A DNA stretch of 64,000 bases from DASYKT01 sp035995185 (GTDB lineage: Bacteria; Acidobacteriota; Blastocatellia; Pyrinomonadales; Pyrinomonadaceae): positions 1 to 64,000 of the forward strand of contig DASYKT010000012.1 of the NCBI GenBank assembly GCA_035995185.1, given 5' to 3'. A program made the translations under genes and the position numbers. A model generated the notes under the pieces. It was not told the DNA's origin and did not search any database. It saw only the letters and a program-made list of their open reading frames with translations. Positions 1 to 9,158 of the stretch are shown in pieces. How positions within the stretch are numbered: position 1 is the first letter of the stretch; every line of letters begins with the position of its first letter.

Positions 1-654
1 ATAAAGCATGGTCTCCAAGTGTATCGCGGCCTGCGCTTGCATATTCGGTAAGACGTGGGAATAAACGTCTAATGTCAGTGCTATATTTGAATGTCCCAGG
101 CGTTCGCTGACGATCTTGGCGTGAACATCAGCTTTCAATAATAATGTGGCATGAGTGTGGCGCAGATCATACAGTCTTATAGAAGTGCGAAGTCCTGCCC
201 GGCGCAATACGCGCTTGAAAACCTGTGTAATATTAGAATGTGTAGAAGGAGTTCCTACCTCCGACGGAAACACCAAATCGTGATCTTGCCAGGCTGCGCC
301 AAGTTTCAAACGCTCCTCGCCCTGCTTTCTACGATGTGCGCGGAGTGCATTGACCAAAGAGATCGGAAGAGGAATAGTACGACGGGATCCATTCGTCTTT
401 GGCTCTGAAAAATACCACTCGGTTCTGGGAAGCCTAATTACGACACGGCGCACGGTTGCGGTCTGTTTATCGAAGTCAATATCTTTCCATTGCAAACCTA
501 AATACTCTTCCGGACGCAAGCCCGTTCCCAAAGCAAAGGAAAACATTGTCTCTAAACGTTCGCCCTTTAAACTACGAAGAAAAAGACCGCATTCCTCCTG
601 GTTCAATACATCCATTTCTTTTTTGACTTGCTTTGGCAATTGAACGAGTTTCCT
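1..654 (-). pseudogene. Tyrosine recombinase/phage integrase, 5'-truncated catalytic-domain fragment
   Basis: Reading the minus strand gives an open frame with the full set of tyrosine-recombinase catalytic landmarks: an Arg in GTGLRPEE, the Arg/His box LRHTHA, the GH of ERLGHS and the nucleophile Tyr in LDVYSHV near the left edge. The C-terminus runs off the window. The core-binding domain is missing: homology fades at about 654, just upstream of LVQLPKQVKKEM, which in this family links the core-binding and catalytic domains. Upstream codons stay open to an ATG at 768 but do not look like integrase. The fragment faces a truncated FRG gene head to head at the same point, so this is probably a rearrangement scar. 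Without its N-terminal arm and core-binding domain it is unlikely to recombine DNA. Confidence 0.75.
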
Positions 655-999
655 TACGACAACCCCGATGCGAAAGGCTATTATCCGAAGACTGAAAGTG
701 TTGCCAATACGAAAATGCCAACGCTTCCTATTGCTATGCGAGGGGTGACAAATAGTCCTCGCATGCATGCCCAGCGAGGTGTGTTCACGTTGTTCGGACA
801 AGAGACGGAGTCGATGGAAACGTGCTTTACAAAACACACCTTTGCGCCAGAAAGTCTCATCAAGATAGTAGTTGCGAAAAATGATATTAAACCAATGATG
901 CAAAACGTCCTTTCTGTTGGATATACTGATACAGTGACATATCCTGATCTGCATGGTTTAGCAATGGAACTAAAACGTCATTTTGGATTCAAGGTATAG
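628..999 (+). pseudogene. FRG-domain protein, C-terminal fragment
   Basis: The roughly 115 residues before the stop resemble the end of FRG-domain proteins: a Pro-rich approach, then RMHAQRGVFTLFG, then a hydrophobic LIKIVV strand and a C-terminal YPDLHGLAMEL motif. FRG proteins normally carry the FRG box and an LPTRLLDW-like segment about 100-150 residues earlier. That part is absent because the frame runs into antisense integrase sequence at about 655. The apparent TTG start at 628 is therefore probably not genuine. The stop lies 2 bp before the DUF262 gene start, so the two were likely one operon. FRG proteins are often found in defence or mobile regions, but their activity is not known from this sequence. 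It is presumably non-functional as it stands. Confidence 0.6.
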
Positions 1000-1001
1000 C
1001 G

Positions 1002-2057
1002 ATGATACAGGTAAAACCTCATCCGAATAAGTCATTGCTTTGGTGGTATGAAAACCGCCACAGAATCAATATGGAGCCAGAATATCAGCGCCGGGGCGGG
1101 CTTTGGCCCCGAGCTAAGAAAGCGCTTTTAATTGATTCCATTTTAAATGAATTAGATATTCCGAAGCTTTACCTTGCTGATTTTACATACTCCAACTCGA
1201 AGTTAAACGAAAAGAAAACGCCGTACGCCGTCATAGACGGAAAGCAGCGATTTGAAGCGTTTTGGGATTTTATCGAAGATAAGGTTCCGCTTTCTAAGGA
1301 GTTTGTTTTGCAAGTAGATCCAAGTATCGATCTTCGTAATATGCGTTATTCGGAAATCGCATATCGATACCCTCGTATTATTCAGCTTTTCGACAAGTAC
1401 GTTCCGAGCGTAATGAGTGTAATTACTGACAGCCAGCACCAAATAGACGAAATGTTTGTGCGTCTAAATAGCGGTTCTGCCATTACTGCCGCCGAAAAGC
1501 GAAACGCAATGCCCGGGCCAATACCCGATTTAATTCGGGCAATAACCAGACATCCTTTTTTCTTGCACAATATCTCCTTTGAAACAAAAAGGATGCAGGA
1601 ATTTAATACGGTAGCTAAAATTCTTTTGATTGAGAGTCGTGAACGGTTTGTTGACACAAAAGCACGAAATTTAGATGGCTTCGTAAAGGATAACGCGAAG
1701 GCCAAACCGTCCGATTTCCGCCAAATCAAAGCTACAGTTTTCGAAACTCTCGACCTTATGGCGAAAACCTTTCGCGAGGACGATCCTTTACTGGGAACCG
1801 AAGGGCCAGTGCCTTTATATTACTGGTACTTCAGAAATGAACCTGACACCGCTCAATATATTCGACCTTTCTTGAAGGATTTTGTAAAAGAAATAAAAGA
1901 GAACCTGTCCGTCTCGCAGGATAATCCAAAAGAGGCCGACGGCGAGTTAACGTCCTACTACACAATGTCTCGAACTACTAACGATCAAGCTAGTTTGTCA
2001 GGTCGATATGATATTTTGCGTAAAAGGTTCGACCATTACCTTAAAAAACATAAATAA
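1002..2057 (+). CDS. DUF262 domain protein (GmrSD N-terminal-like)
   Basis: The 351-residue protein has the two hallmarks of DUF262. One is a PEYQR box at about residues 26-30 followed by W35. The other is the VIDGKQR motif at residues 78-83, equivalent to the DGQQR nucleotide-handling motif of the ParB/Srx-like fold. FVRLNSG near residues 151-157 is the third conserved block. The C-terminal half is helical and unassigned. DUF262 proteins include the N-terminal half of the GmrSD type IV restriction enzymes, and many act in anti-phage defence. It follows the FRG fragment with a 2 bp gap, so it was probably the second gene of an FRG-DUF262 pair and has lost its partner. The local DNA is AT-rich, like the other accessory genes here. 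No HNH/DUF1524 domain is visible, so restriction activity cannot be claimed. Confidence 0.75.
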   Translation: MIQVKPHPNKSLLWWYENRHRINMEPEYQRRGGLWPRAKKALLIDSILNELDIPKLYLADFTYSNSKLNEKKTPYAVIDGKQRFEAFWDFIEDKVPLSKEFVLQVDPSIDLRNMRYSEIAYRYPRIIQLFDKYVPSVMSVITDSQHQIDEMFVRLNSGSAITAAEKRNAMPGPIPDLIRAITRHPFFLHNISFETKRMQEFNTVAKILLIESRERFVDTKARNLDGFVKDNAKAKPSDFRQIKATVFETLDLMAKTFREDDPLLGTEGPVPLYYWYFRNEPDTAQYIRPFLKDFVKEIKENLSVSQDNPKEADGELTSYYTMSRTTNDQASLSGRYDILRKRFDHYLKKHK

Positions 2058-2095
2058 TTTCTGTCGAAAGAAAGCGATTTGGGCTTTTTTCGCAT

Positions 2096-2125
2096 AAGCA
2101 CCTAACCAACCTTGGTGCTCTTTGT
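2096..2125 (+). terminator. Possible weak intrinsic terminator after the DUF262 gene
   Basis: A short hairpin with arms AGCACC and GGTGCT is followed by an interrupted T-rich run. It lies about 40 bp past the DUF262 stop. The stem is only 6 bp, so this is weak. Confidence 0.3.
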
Positions 2126-2175
2126 TATCCTCTTTATCGGTCAATTTCTGCGGCTATCTCTTTATCAAACTTCTC

Positions 2176-3123
2176 CTAAATCTCTCTGACCGTGGGCACT
2201 TCATTTTCATAAGCGGGACTGCGGCTTCGGTGAGGCATCGTATCGGTATCGAAGCTGTTGAACGCCGCTCCTTGTTCGGGATGTAAGGTGAAAACATACG
2301 TGATATGACATTTATTCACCCCTCCAATATCCCAATACTCGATTTTCACCCGGATAAAATAATTTGCGATAGAGCATTTCCAACTGTGATGCAACTCATT
2401 TGTGGGAATAAAGTTTCCCTCCGTTTTTCCAAAATGATTTTTGCCGGGCATAATGAAGTCCGCTGCCGTGGGTCTCCGTCCTTGTTTCCAGTCTGAAGGT
2501 TTCGGAGTCGCTGCCTCGGTCATTGCCGTTTCAACAATCGCGGTAACTTCAAATGCAGGGGTTCGACCGCCATTTACAATCTCAAAGGAAATAATAGGAT
2601 CGTTGCCAGCCGACAGCAATTCACCTATGTTGTGATTGCCGATATTTTTCACATTTTCGACTGCCAGATATGCACGTTCGGCAATGTAGAAGGAACTTTC
2701 GATGAACGTACGGCTCTTTTCTCCTTGTTCCCAACTGTCTCGCATCGTTTTCGCCTGGCTTTTCATTACCGCCAAAATCTGTTTATTTTCTTTGCCTTGT
2801 CGATGAGTTTGATAGGCTTGCCATGCTATAAAAAGAAGCACCATAATACCCGCGATGGCCTGCACCCACGCCGCCGTAGCAGAAGATTGCGCTACCTTTA
2901 CAGACTCGCTTTGTTCCTTCTTGCTTTCAGCATTGGTCTGAGCGCTTTCGCTTGGCTCTGGTTCACCTTGTTGGAGCGCGGGATTATTATTAGTGTTGGT
3001 GGGTGCTTCTTGTTGCTCGGTCTTTGTTTCGGCGTGCCTTATATTGCCAGTAATTTGATTTTGTCCGTAGATTGCACAGGAAACACAGAAGATAATGGCA
3101 AGAGAGAGGCATAATCTGTTCAT
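2176..3123 (-). CDS. Exported/membrane protein of unknown function
   Basis: I start at the ATG giving MNRLCLSLAIIFCVSC, which begins a signal peptide; an upstream in-frame ATG would add an unlikely 12-residue extension. After the signal comes a Gln/Glu/Ser/Thr-rich linker (about residues 25-75). A single membrane helix around WVQAIAGIMVLLFIAW follows, then a roughly 200-residue C-terminal soluble region with a beta-rich look. The pattern of short linker, helix, a charged coiled stretch (SQAKTMRDSWEQGEKSR) and a globular tail recurs in uncharacterised bacterial membrane proteins. I do not recognise a named domain. Its neighbour on the same strand is the broken nuclease gene downstream. Function unknown. 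Confidence 0.6.
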   Translation of the reverse strand: MNRLCLSLAIIFCVSCAIYGQNQITGNIRHAETKTEQQEAPTNTNNNPALQQGEPEPSESAQTNAESKKEQSESVKVAQSSATAAWVQAIAGIMVLLFIAWQAYQTHRQGKENKQILAVMKSQAKTMRDSWEQGEKSRTFIESSFYIAERAYLAVENVKNIGNHNIGELLSAGNDPIISFEIVNGGRTPAFEVTAIVETAMTEAATPKPSDWKQGRRPTAADFIMPGKNHFGKTEGNFIPTNELHHSWKCSIANYFIRVKIEYWDIGGVNKCHITYVFTLHPEQGAAFNSFDTDTMPHRSRSPAYENEVPTVREI

Positions 3124-3225
3124 TGTTTTAGATGTCGTAAACCTATACCCAATTAGCAAGAATGTAAACTTTAAAATTTCCCAAAAGTCTTATTCCTTAA
3201 GTCGCTTAAGTTGCCTCAGAAGTGC

Positions 3226-4016
3226 TTAGGGCGACCTCAAAACCTCTTTTTTAGAGCTTGGTTTTGTTTCAATAGCTTTTTCGATTTTATTAGGAAGTTT
3301 GGAGAAAAAATCAAACCCAGTTGCCGTTTCAATCGCCTTCACAGTGGAAGTAAATTGCGTCCAATCCGTACTGGACGTCGTAGTATTCGGCATGCTCACG
3401 GCGATAACGTTAGTTGCAGCCGTTACTCGGTCTAGGTCGTTTGAGCCTTTAGGAAGTATGAGAATGATTTTCCAGCATCTTTTAGGCACAATAACCTTCT
3501 GCCTTGTTCTTCGCGTACCGCCAAAACATCCGGCATAGATGTATAACTCGTCCCCTTGTTCAGCTAATTTTCTTTCAAAGTCCTCAAGATTTTTCCATCT
3601 GCCTCTATTGAGACGGATGGTCTGTGGTTGCATATTAGACATCACAAAAGTCTCTATATTTGCTTCGGGTGTTTTTGTTCTATCTCCAGACGGGCACATA
3701 TGACCTCTTCTAGACCGGGGAAAGCTTCCTCGGAAATACGCCACGGCTCAGGCAACATCGTATCAGGCGCAAAAGCGTTACTGCGATCTTCGTCACCCAA
3801 ATTAGAGGCATCTAGATGCCAAGCCACCCAATTAGCTGAACCTCTAGGGCGGTTATACGACAAAGTAAAAGTATTATGCACGACAAGAAAATTGACTGGT
3901 TTTTTAGTGTCATCGGTGGCGTTACTTGGATTACCAAAATCTAGTGGTTTATTTTGTGCAAAAACAAACGCAGACAAAATAAAAATGAGCACTAGAACAA
4001 AGCCTGGTTGTCTCAT
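3226..4016 (-). pseudogene. Secreted DNA/RNA non-specific endonuclease, frameshifted in the DRGH motif
   Basis: Two overlapping minus-strand frames together make one NUC-family nuclease. The upstream half starts at ATG 4016 after a good AGGAG site. It has a signal peptide ending FVFAQ, then FTLSYNRPRGSANWVAWHL, the usual start of the NUC fold. The downstream half resumes at RGHMCPSGDR and continues with the conserved Asn-containing VMSNMQPQ segment, IYAGCFGG, VPKRCWKI and the terminal TDWTQF block. The frames join if one base is restored between 3708 and 3709: the sequence then reads GLDRGHMCPS, the catalytic His motif. The lesion removes the catalytic half from the secreted half. It could be a real mutation or a sequencing error; nothing else in either half looks decayed. 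Confidence 0.8.
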
Positions 4017-4089
4017 AGGGAGTTCTCCTGAAGACTTGGGATAGATGGAGCTATCGAAATTTACCACTAATAAGGTTGAATAATCAATT

Positions 4090-4737
4090 TTAATCAAAAA
4101 GTGTCGGTGCCTCAGGCTTTGGCGGTTCGCCTACTTCGTTCGCGTGAGTTTCCTCGTCAGGCTTCGGTTGCGTCAACTCCTTTAACTCCTCTAAAGGAGT
4201 TTCGGGATTCAGCCATTTATCGTAGTCTGCCGGATAGATAACTACGGCCTGTCTCTGTTTGATATTATGGATACGTTTGAATGTCTCGTTAGACTTGGTT
4301 GTCATTATCACGCCGCAGCGGGTCATCTTGTCCTTGATACCAAAATCTCCGGCGAATCCGCCAAAGGCAAAGATAGGCTCAGAAAAAGTTATCTCATATT
4401 TAACCTTTTTGCCTTTGTCTGGTGTGTACCATTCATATAGGCCGGTTGCTGGTATAAGGATTCTGTCTGTTAAAAATAGTTCCTTGAATGCCGAAATCTT
4501 AAGAACATTTTCGGCTCTAGCGTTTATAGAGCGAACAGGCTTGCCCCATTGATCTTCGTCACGTATCGTCCAAAATACATCTTCTGCCTCGTGCTTATTG
4601 TTTATCGCAAAGATAGGCTCGCCCGGAAAGACTTCCTCACTCGGCTTGTAATTCTCAAAGTAATTGTTTGTGTCTATCACATCAAAATGTTTGAGAACAT
4701 CCTCTCGGATCAGCCTTCTTATGTATCTTCCGCACAT
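4090..4737 (-). CDS. SRAP-domain abasic-site protein (YedK/HMCES family)
   Basis: Members of this family form a covalent thiazolidine crosslink with abasic sites in single-stranded DNA through the N-terminal Cys, shielding the lesion. The 215-residue protein starts MCGRY with Cys2, the residue exposed after Met removal. NARAEN lies at residues 72-77, PATGLYEW at 96-103 with the conserved Glu102, and the catalytic His at H156 in RIHN, followed by RQAVVI. The Pro-rich acidic tail after residue 190 is variable in the family. It lies 42 bp downstream of nth on the same strand, so two base-damage functions may be co-transcribed. All key residues are present, so it should be active. Confidence 0.92.
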   Translation of the reverse strand: MCGRYIRRLIREDVLKHFDVIDTNNYFENYKPSEEVFPGEPIFAINNKHEAEDVFWTIRDEDQWGKPVRSINARAENVLKISAFKELFLTDRILIPATGLYEWYTPDKGKKVKYEITFSEPIFAFGGFAGDFGIKDKMTRCGVIMTTKSNETFKRIHNIKQRQAVVIYPADYDKWLNPETPLEELKELTQPKPDEETHANEVGEPPKPEAPTLFD

Positions 4738-4779
4738 AATATAATTATTTTGCGATCAATTGAATATCCTGAGTATGCA

Positions 4780-5433
4780 CTAAGACACACTTGTTAGAAT
4801 GCTCTGACCAGTGGGACAAATGTCGTTCAGCACGCAGTTTAGACAATCGGGTTTTTTCGCATGACAGATGCGCCGGCCGTGCCAAGTGATCCACTGGCCC
4901 CAAAGAATCCAGTCTTTTTTGTCCACGATTCCCATAAGATCCTTTTCGATTTTATCGGCGAGCTTCTGCTCGGATAGCCCCAGGCGAGCCGACAAACGGA
5001 TATTGTGGACATCGACTGTAATGCCCGCCGTTATACCCATACCATCACCCAGAACGACGGTTGCTGTCTTACGGCCAATCCCCGGCAAAGTTAGCAATTC
5101 CTCCATCGTAGTGGGAACTTCGCCGCCAAAGTCATCGATTAGTTTTTGGCAGACCGCGCGAATGCTCTTTGCCTTTTGGTTAAAAAATCCCGATTTGTGT
5201 ATGTCTCGCTCGAGTTCTCCAGGTGGTGAGGCCAAGTAATCCGCAGGCGTGCGATATTTACGAAATAGCTCAGGTGTAAGGCGATTGATGTTCTTGTCGG
5301 TATTCTGAGCCGCGAGAATCGACGCGATCATTAGCTCGAAAGGTGTGGTGTAATCTAGTTCGACGTGTGCTTCGGGATAGAGTTCCCCAAGCCTCTTGCC
5401 GATTTCTGCTGCGTACAGTTTTTTGTCTAACAT
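4780..5433 (-). CDS. nth: Endonuclease III (DNA glycosylase/AP lyase)
   Basis: It removes oxidised pyrimidines and cleaves the resulting abasic site. From the start I chose (ATG at 5433, preceded by GAAGGA), the helix-hairpin-helix LPGIGRKTA covers residues 116-124 with catalytic Lys122. The catalytic Asp is D141 in TVDVHN. The C-terminal CHAKKPDCLNCVLNDIC segment gives the C-x6-C-x2-C-x5-C pattern that ligates the 4Fe-4S cluster. The length of 217 residues is normal. An in-frame upstream ATG would add 15 residues with no better ribosome site. It sits 42 bp upstream of the SRAP gene. Its 5' side abuts the direct-repeat/tRNA-fragment region, so it may mark the host side of the island boundary. 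Confidence 0.93.
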   Translation of the reverse strand: MLDKKLYAAEIGKRLGELYPEAHVELDYTTPFELMIASILAAQNTDKNINRLTPELFRKYRTPADYLASPPGELERDIHKSGFFNQKAKSIRAVCQKLIDDFGGEVPTTMEELLTLPGIGRKTATVVLGDGMGITAGITVDVHNIRLSARLGLSEQKLADKIEKDLMGIVDKKDWILWGQWITWHGRRICHAKKPDCLNCVLNDICPTGQSILTSVS

Positions 5434-5541
5434 AAAAAAGTGTCCTTCGTTAGAATAACGAATCTTGTTTACCACCAACCAACGGCCGCACCTTGATATA
5501 TTTTGAGGGATTGATTGACATCAGACTTTTCAAAAAACAAA

Positions 5542-5740
5542 TTTGTGTGCCAATTGTGTGCTAACTCAGCAAAACAGGTCGAATCTTATAAGAAATAGGT
5601 AAAAACAAAGAAGTGCCAAACCCAATAATAATCGCACCTAGATAAACTTAAACACAATGGCCAACCCTTATGATTAAGATTCGTAATCGAAAGGTCTTCG
5701 GTTCGACTCCGATGCACGGCTCCATAAAATCAACAACTTA
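5542..5740 (+). repeat. Left long imperfect direct repeat, candidate island boundary
   Basis: It begins with TTTGTGTGCCAATTGTGTGC, matched with one mismatch over 27 bp at 21744. Both copies end in a tRNA 3'-end-like segment followed by AAATCAACAA. The distance from the start of the repeat to the CCA is exactly 182 bases in both copies. The doubled TTGTGTGC(C/T)AA words at an 11 bp period could be recombinase arm sites or the decayed end of an integrase gene. The rest of the stretch from 5434 to 5964 holds no gene I can support. Confidence 0.6.
5655..5724 (+). other. tRNA 3'-end-like fragment (attachment-site remnant)
   Basis: The segment shows an anticodon-loop-like TTCGTAA, a GGTTCGACTCC T-loop word and a terminal GGCTCCA. 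The T-stem and anticodon stem pair poorly and there is no D-arm or 5' acceptor strand, so it is not an intact tRNA. In-family integrases use tRNA 3' ends as attachment sites, which is how I interpret it. Confidence 0.5.
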
Positions 5741-5964
5741 CGGATATCTTCGAATGTTCTTTTTCTTTGCACACACTGTTGCACACAACTTTTAGCCCCG
5801 TGTCAATGAATCGAGGCCTAAACAATATTCGGGACAGGAGTAAAACTCTCGAAGGGCAGCACGTTCGATTTCACAAATTCCCTCCTGAAAAACTCTTTTT
5901 ACTTTTGTCGCACGCAATGTTAAGGATAACTAATAGAAAAGATAAACCTGGAAGTTCGAGATTT

Positions 5965-8900
5965 CTACCGCCAGTTGCCTATCAAAATAAATGGCGCCCA
6001 GTAGTAGGGATGCGAAAACTCCCTGCTATTAATTAAATCGAGTTGAGCGTTCTGCAATGCCTCCGCTTTAGAAAGCTTGTCACGTTCGCGTATTGTATAA
6101 AATTGCGTCATTAATCGAGAAGTGCTTTCATCGTTTACTTTCCATAACGAAGCTAAAATTGCCTTTGCTCCGTTTATTTGAGCAACATACCCCAGGCCTT
6201 CCATTTCCCGTCCTTTACCGTCCTTTTCGACAAGAGCGGTTTGACAGGCAGAGAGCGTTAACAGCTCAACTCCATCAAATCTAAGCTGGGCGGAATTTTT
6301 AAACTGGTCAACAGTCAGTGCCGTCCCATCTCCAAGCAAAATAAACGACTTGGTAGAATCACCAGGGCGTACGCTGAAATGCGAGGCAATGTGAACTACC
6401 TTGTAACCCTTAAGAATCATTTTTTTCATTTCGCTTAAGGTGAAGTCGGAATCGAATAATCGCTTTCCCGGTAAAACTCCTTTCTCTCCGTTTTCACCCG
6501 CGTCTTCATCCCGTATAATCGAGAGGAGTTCGGTTTTAACATTTTCTAAGGGTTCAAATCCAAGCGCCCTGGTTCCATTGGGCTCTTTTATTGTTTGCGC
6601 CCGGGTTACGCCAAATCCCAGTGCCCGCCAAGTTGCGGCCGGTTTTTCACTGAGACGGCTCCGGCTCGCCAGGGTAATAACTACATTCCGATATTTTTGG
6701 CCGAAATATTGCTCGCCGTCCCAAAGAGCCGCAATGGGCAGCAGTCTTAAATTTCCATCCAGTGACCATAGAATCGTCTTGGCTTCGGCGCCTTTAAGTT
6801 GTTGCTCTATAGGCTTTATAAGAATGTCGTAAAGCTCTTTTCCAATTACTTTTGTATCCTTTTTTTCCTTTATCGTATTTCGAAACTCCTCGATTTTATC
6901 GTTCAAATAAGCTTCCGTTATTTCCGTTTTACCATCGGTTTGCGTTTCGGGGGTCGTTATTATTACCCGATACCGATTCCTGCCAACCAAGGTGTGTAGA
7001 AACACGGAATTATCGCCCCAATTCTTTACATCGCTCTTAAATCCCGTTTTTCTTATATCTTCTACAATAGCTTGTTTCTCAGAAAATTCTTCGCCGACAT
7101 GACGCAGAAAAACGTCAAAGACCCGGCTTGCATCGTCGAGTTTGTCCGAAAGCTCGTCATAACTTCGTTGATCTCTGCCGGAGGTCTTCCCTGGCTTTGT
7201 TAAGCGGTTCGCGACTTCGCTTTGCTTCTTGCCGATTTCAGCTATCTTGTCGACATAGTTTTTGAAGCGTTTTAATGCCTCGAGCTCCTGTGGTGAAATA
7301 TCCGCCCGGTTAGAGAATTTTTCGAGCTCGCTTGCGTCGCGCCCTATATATTCGGCAACCTCTTCTTCCTTGAGCATTTCCAAAACGTTTTCGGCTTCTA
7401 TAAGGCGGCCTTCGGCAATCAGGATGTCTGCAAGCTTTCGGTAAGCGTCATTCGCCGAACGCAGCCGGGCCTCCTGCCACTCGATATCCTTGTCTTTTAA
7501 CGTGAACCGAATCTCCTGATACAAATTAACCGCCGATTTACCGTATGCGATCGCCAGTCTCGGATTTCGTAAGGCCGACGTGTGAAACATCAGGTCTGTG
7601 AGCGCCGACGCCTCCGACGCCTTGTCGCCTCTCTGCCGGCTAAGCGCAACTTGCGACGAGAATATGATCAGCGGGTCCTGAATTTCTTTAGCCGTAGGAG
7701 CGACGTTCTTGACTTCAATTGGTTTTGCATCCTTCTTGCCTCGGGGATCGGCGGCTATCGCCGGCACCGCGTTATCACGCCCAAGTAAACGCGCTTGATC
7801 AAGAACGCTTTGCGCTTTATCTATATCACCCGCCGCCTGATATATTTTTCCAATGCTCGTTAGTACGTCAATCTCGCCTTCCTTATCACTTAGTGATCTA
7901 AAGAGTTGTAGAGCCCGATTCAAGTATTCTAGCGCCCGGGCCTTTTCATCTATTACCGAGTAAAATACGGCTAATTTGCTTAAAGTTTCCGCTTCTCCAT
8001 ATATATCTTTAATGTATCTGTAATTTAACAATGCTTCGTCGTAGAATCTGAGAGCCTTCTCCCTTTCACCGAGGTCGTCGTAGACATCGCCCAGATTACT
8101 CAAGATCATTCCTTCAGCACGCTTATCGGCGATCTTCATGCTTATCGACAGGGCTTCATTAAAATACTTGACGGCCTCTAGCTTTTTCCCCAGTGAGCGG
8201 TAAGCCGCACCGATGCCTAAAATGGCCACCATCTCGCTATAGGGATCGCCGACCTTCCGAAAGCCTTCCAAGGCCAAGCTGATGTAACTAAGGGCCTTCT
8301 GGTTCTGGTTTAATACGGAGTAGGCACCTCCTATTAGTATCAAGGTTATCGACTCCTCCTTCAAATTCTTCACGTCCCTAAAAAGAAGGAGGGCTCGATT
8401 GAAGAATTCAAGCGCCGTCCGAACATCCACCAATTCGAAATATATGACCCCCATCCTCACCAGCAGCCGGCCTTCACTATTACGATCCTTTTGTTCACGA
8501 ACTATCGAAAGGGCTGCCGCAAAATAATCCACCGCCTTTTCCTTCCATCCGAGTCGACTATAAGCATCACCTAAAGACTGCAGTATCAGGGCTTCAACGC
8601 CGCGGTCCCCTACCCGTTGGAAGTAGGCGAGAGCTTCCTCATAGTTTTTGATCGCATCATTAAGCGATTCGTCAGAGCCTGACGTACTAAGTTTCAGAGC
8701 ATTCGCAAGCGCCCTCTCTCCAGCGACGCGTTCGCGGTCTTTTTCGGTCGATTTTCTGAGCTCTTCGAGCTTTACCTCGTAACGGCCTGGAGCGACTCCT
8801 TTGTCCAACGACTCGATCACCAACCGGTAAGTGCCCGTGGTCTCCGCAATTACGGAGAGGGACTCGAGACCGCTCGTGCCATTCGGACTATCGACCTCCA

Positions 8901-9153
8901 TTAGTTTTTTGCCATCTTCTCGAAAGAGAGCCAATACTACGTCGGCACTGCGCTGATCGACGATTATGCGGATATACTGACCAGCAGAAACTGGAATACT
9001 ATAGGTATGTGCCTCTCCGCCCTTAATCTCACGTTCAACTGTTTTCCCGATAGATAAAGGCTGAGCGTCGGTGGGAGGCTGGGCAAACTCTATCGACGAG
9101 AAAATAACGAGTAGGAGCAGCGAAATACCGATTTGTCGAATGATAAGATTCAT
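5965..9153 (-). CDS. Secreted PPC-TPR-CHAT protease, array member 1 (last gene)
   Basis: The protein has 1062 residues with the ATG at 9153, 5 bp past the stop of the upstream paralogue. Domain order: signal peptide (1-25, ending EFAQ); PPC-like beta domain (about 30-150, with GQYIRIIVDQR and DSPNG); roughly seven 40-residue TPR units (about 170-480); a helical linker; and a CHAT domain at about 700-1062. CHAT is a caspase/separase-type Cys protease fold. The dyad is His925 in HIASHF and Cys970 in LSACQT. It ends WAPFILIGNWR, the terminus shared by all four paralogues. It is the most diverged of the four; its TPRs are not DNA-level copies of one another. The substrate is unknown. It presumably acts in the periplasm or outside the cell. 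Confidence 0.88.
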   Translation of the reverse strand: MNLIIRQIGISLLLLVIFSSIEFAQPPTDAQPLSIGKTVEREIKGGEAHTYSIPVSAGQYIRIIVDQRSADVVLALFREDGKKLMEVDSPNGTSGLESLSVIAETTGTYRLVIESLDKGVAPGRYEVKLEELRKSTEKDRERVAGERALANALKLSTSGSDESLNDAIKNYEEALAYFQRVGDRGVEALILQSLGDAYSRLGWKEKAVDYFAAALSIVREQKDRNSEGRLLVRMGVIYFELVDVRTALEFFNRALLLFRDVKNLKEESITLILIGGAYSVLNQNQKALSYISLALEGFRKVGDPYSEMVAILGIGAAYRSLGKKLEAVKYFNEALSISMKIADKRAEGMILSNLGDVYDDLGEREKALRFYDEALLNYRYIKDIYGEAETLSKLAVFYSVIDEKARALEYLNRALQLFRSLSDKEGEIDVLTSIGKIYQAAGDIDKAQSVLDQARLLGRDNAVPAIAADPRGKKDAKPIEVKNVAPTAKEIQDPLIIFSSQVALSRQRGDKASEASALTDLMFHTSALRNPRLAIAYGKSAVNLYQEIRFTLKDKDIEWQEARLRSANDAYRKLADILIAEGRLIEAENVLEMLKEEEVAEYIGRDASELEKFSNRADISPQELEALKRFKNYVDKIAEIGKKQSEVANRLTKPGKTSGRDQRSYDELSDKLDDASRVFDVFLRHVGEEFSEKQAIVEDIRKTGFKSDVKNWGDNSVFLHTLVGRNRYRVIITTPETQTDGKTEITEAYLNDKIEEFRNTIKEKKDTKVIGKELYDILIKPIEQQLKGAEAKTILWSLDGNLRLLPIAALWDGEQYFGQKYRNVVITLASRSRLSEKPAATWRALGFGVTRAQTIKEPNGTRALGFEPLENVKTELLSIIRDEDAGENGEKGVLPGKRLFDSDFTLSEMKKMILKGYKVVHIASHFSVRPGDSTKSFILLGDGTALTVDQFKNSAQLRFDGVELLTLSACQTALVEKDGKGREMEGLGYVAQINGAKAILASLWKVNDESTSRLMTQFYTIRERDKLSKAEALQNAQLDLINSREFSHPYYWAPFILIGNWR

Positions 9154-9158
9154 AACTT

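Noticed and set aside
628..768. Extending the integrase to the in-frame ATG at 768
   Set aside because: The added ~38 residues are Arg/Ile-rich antisense of the FRG fragment and do not resemble a core-binding domain.
5655..5724. Complete tRNA gene
   Set aside because: There is no D-arm or matching 5' acceptor strand, and two stems pair poorly. Only a 3' part is present. The same holds for 21873-21926 despite its good T-arm.
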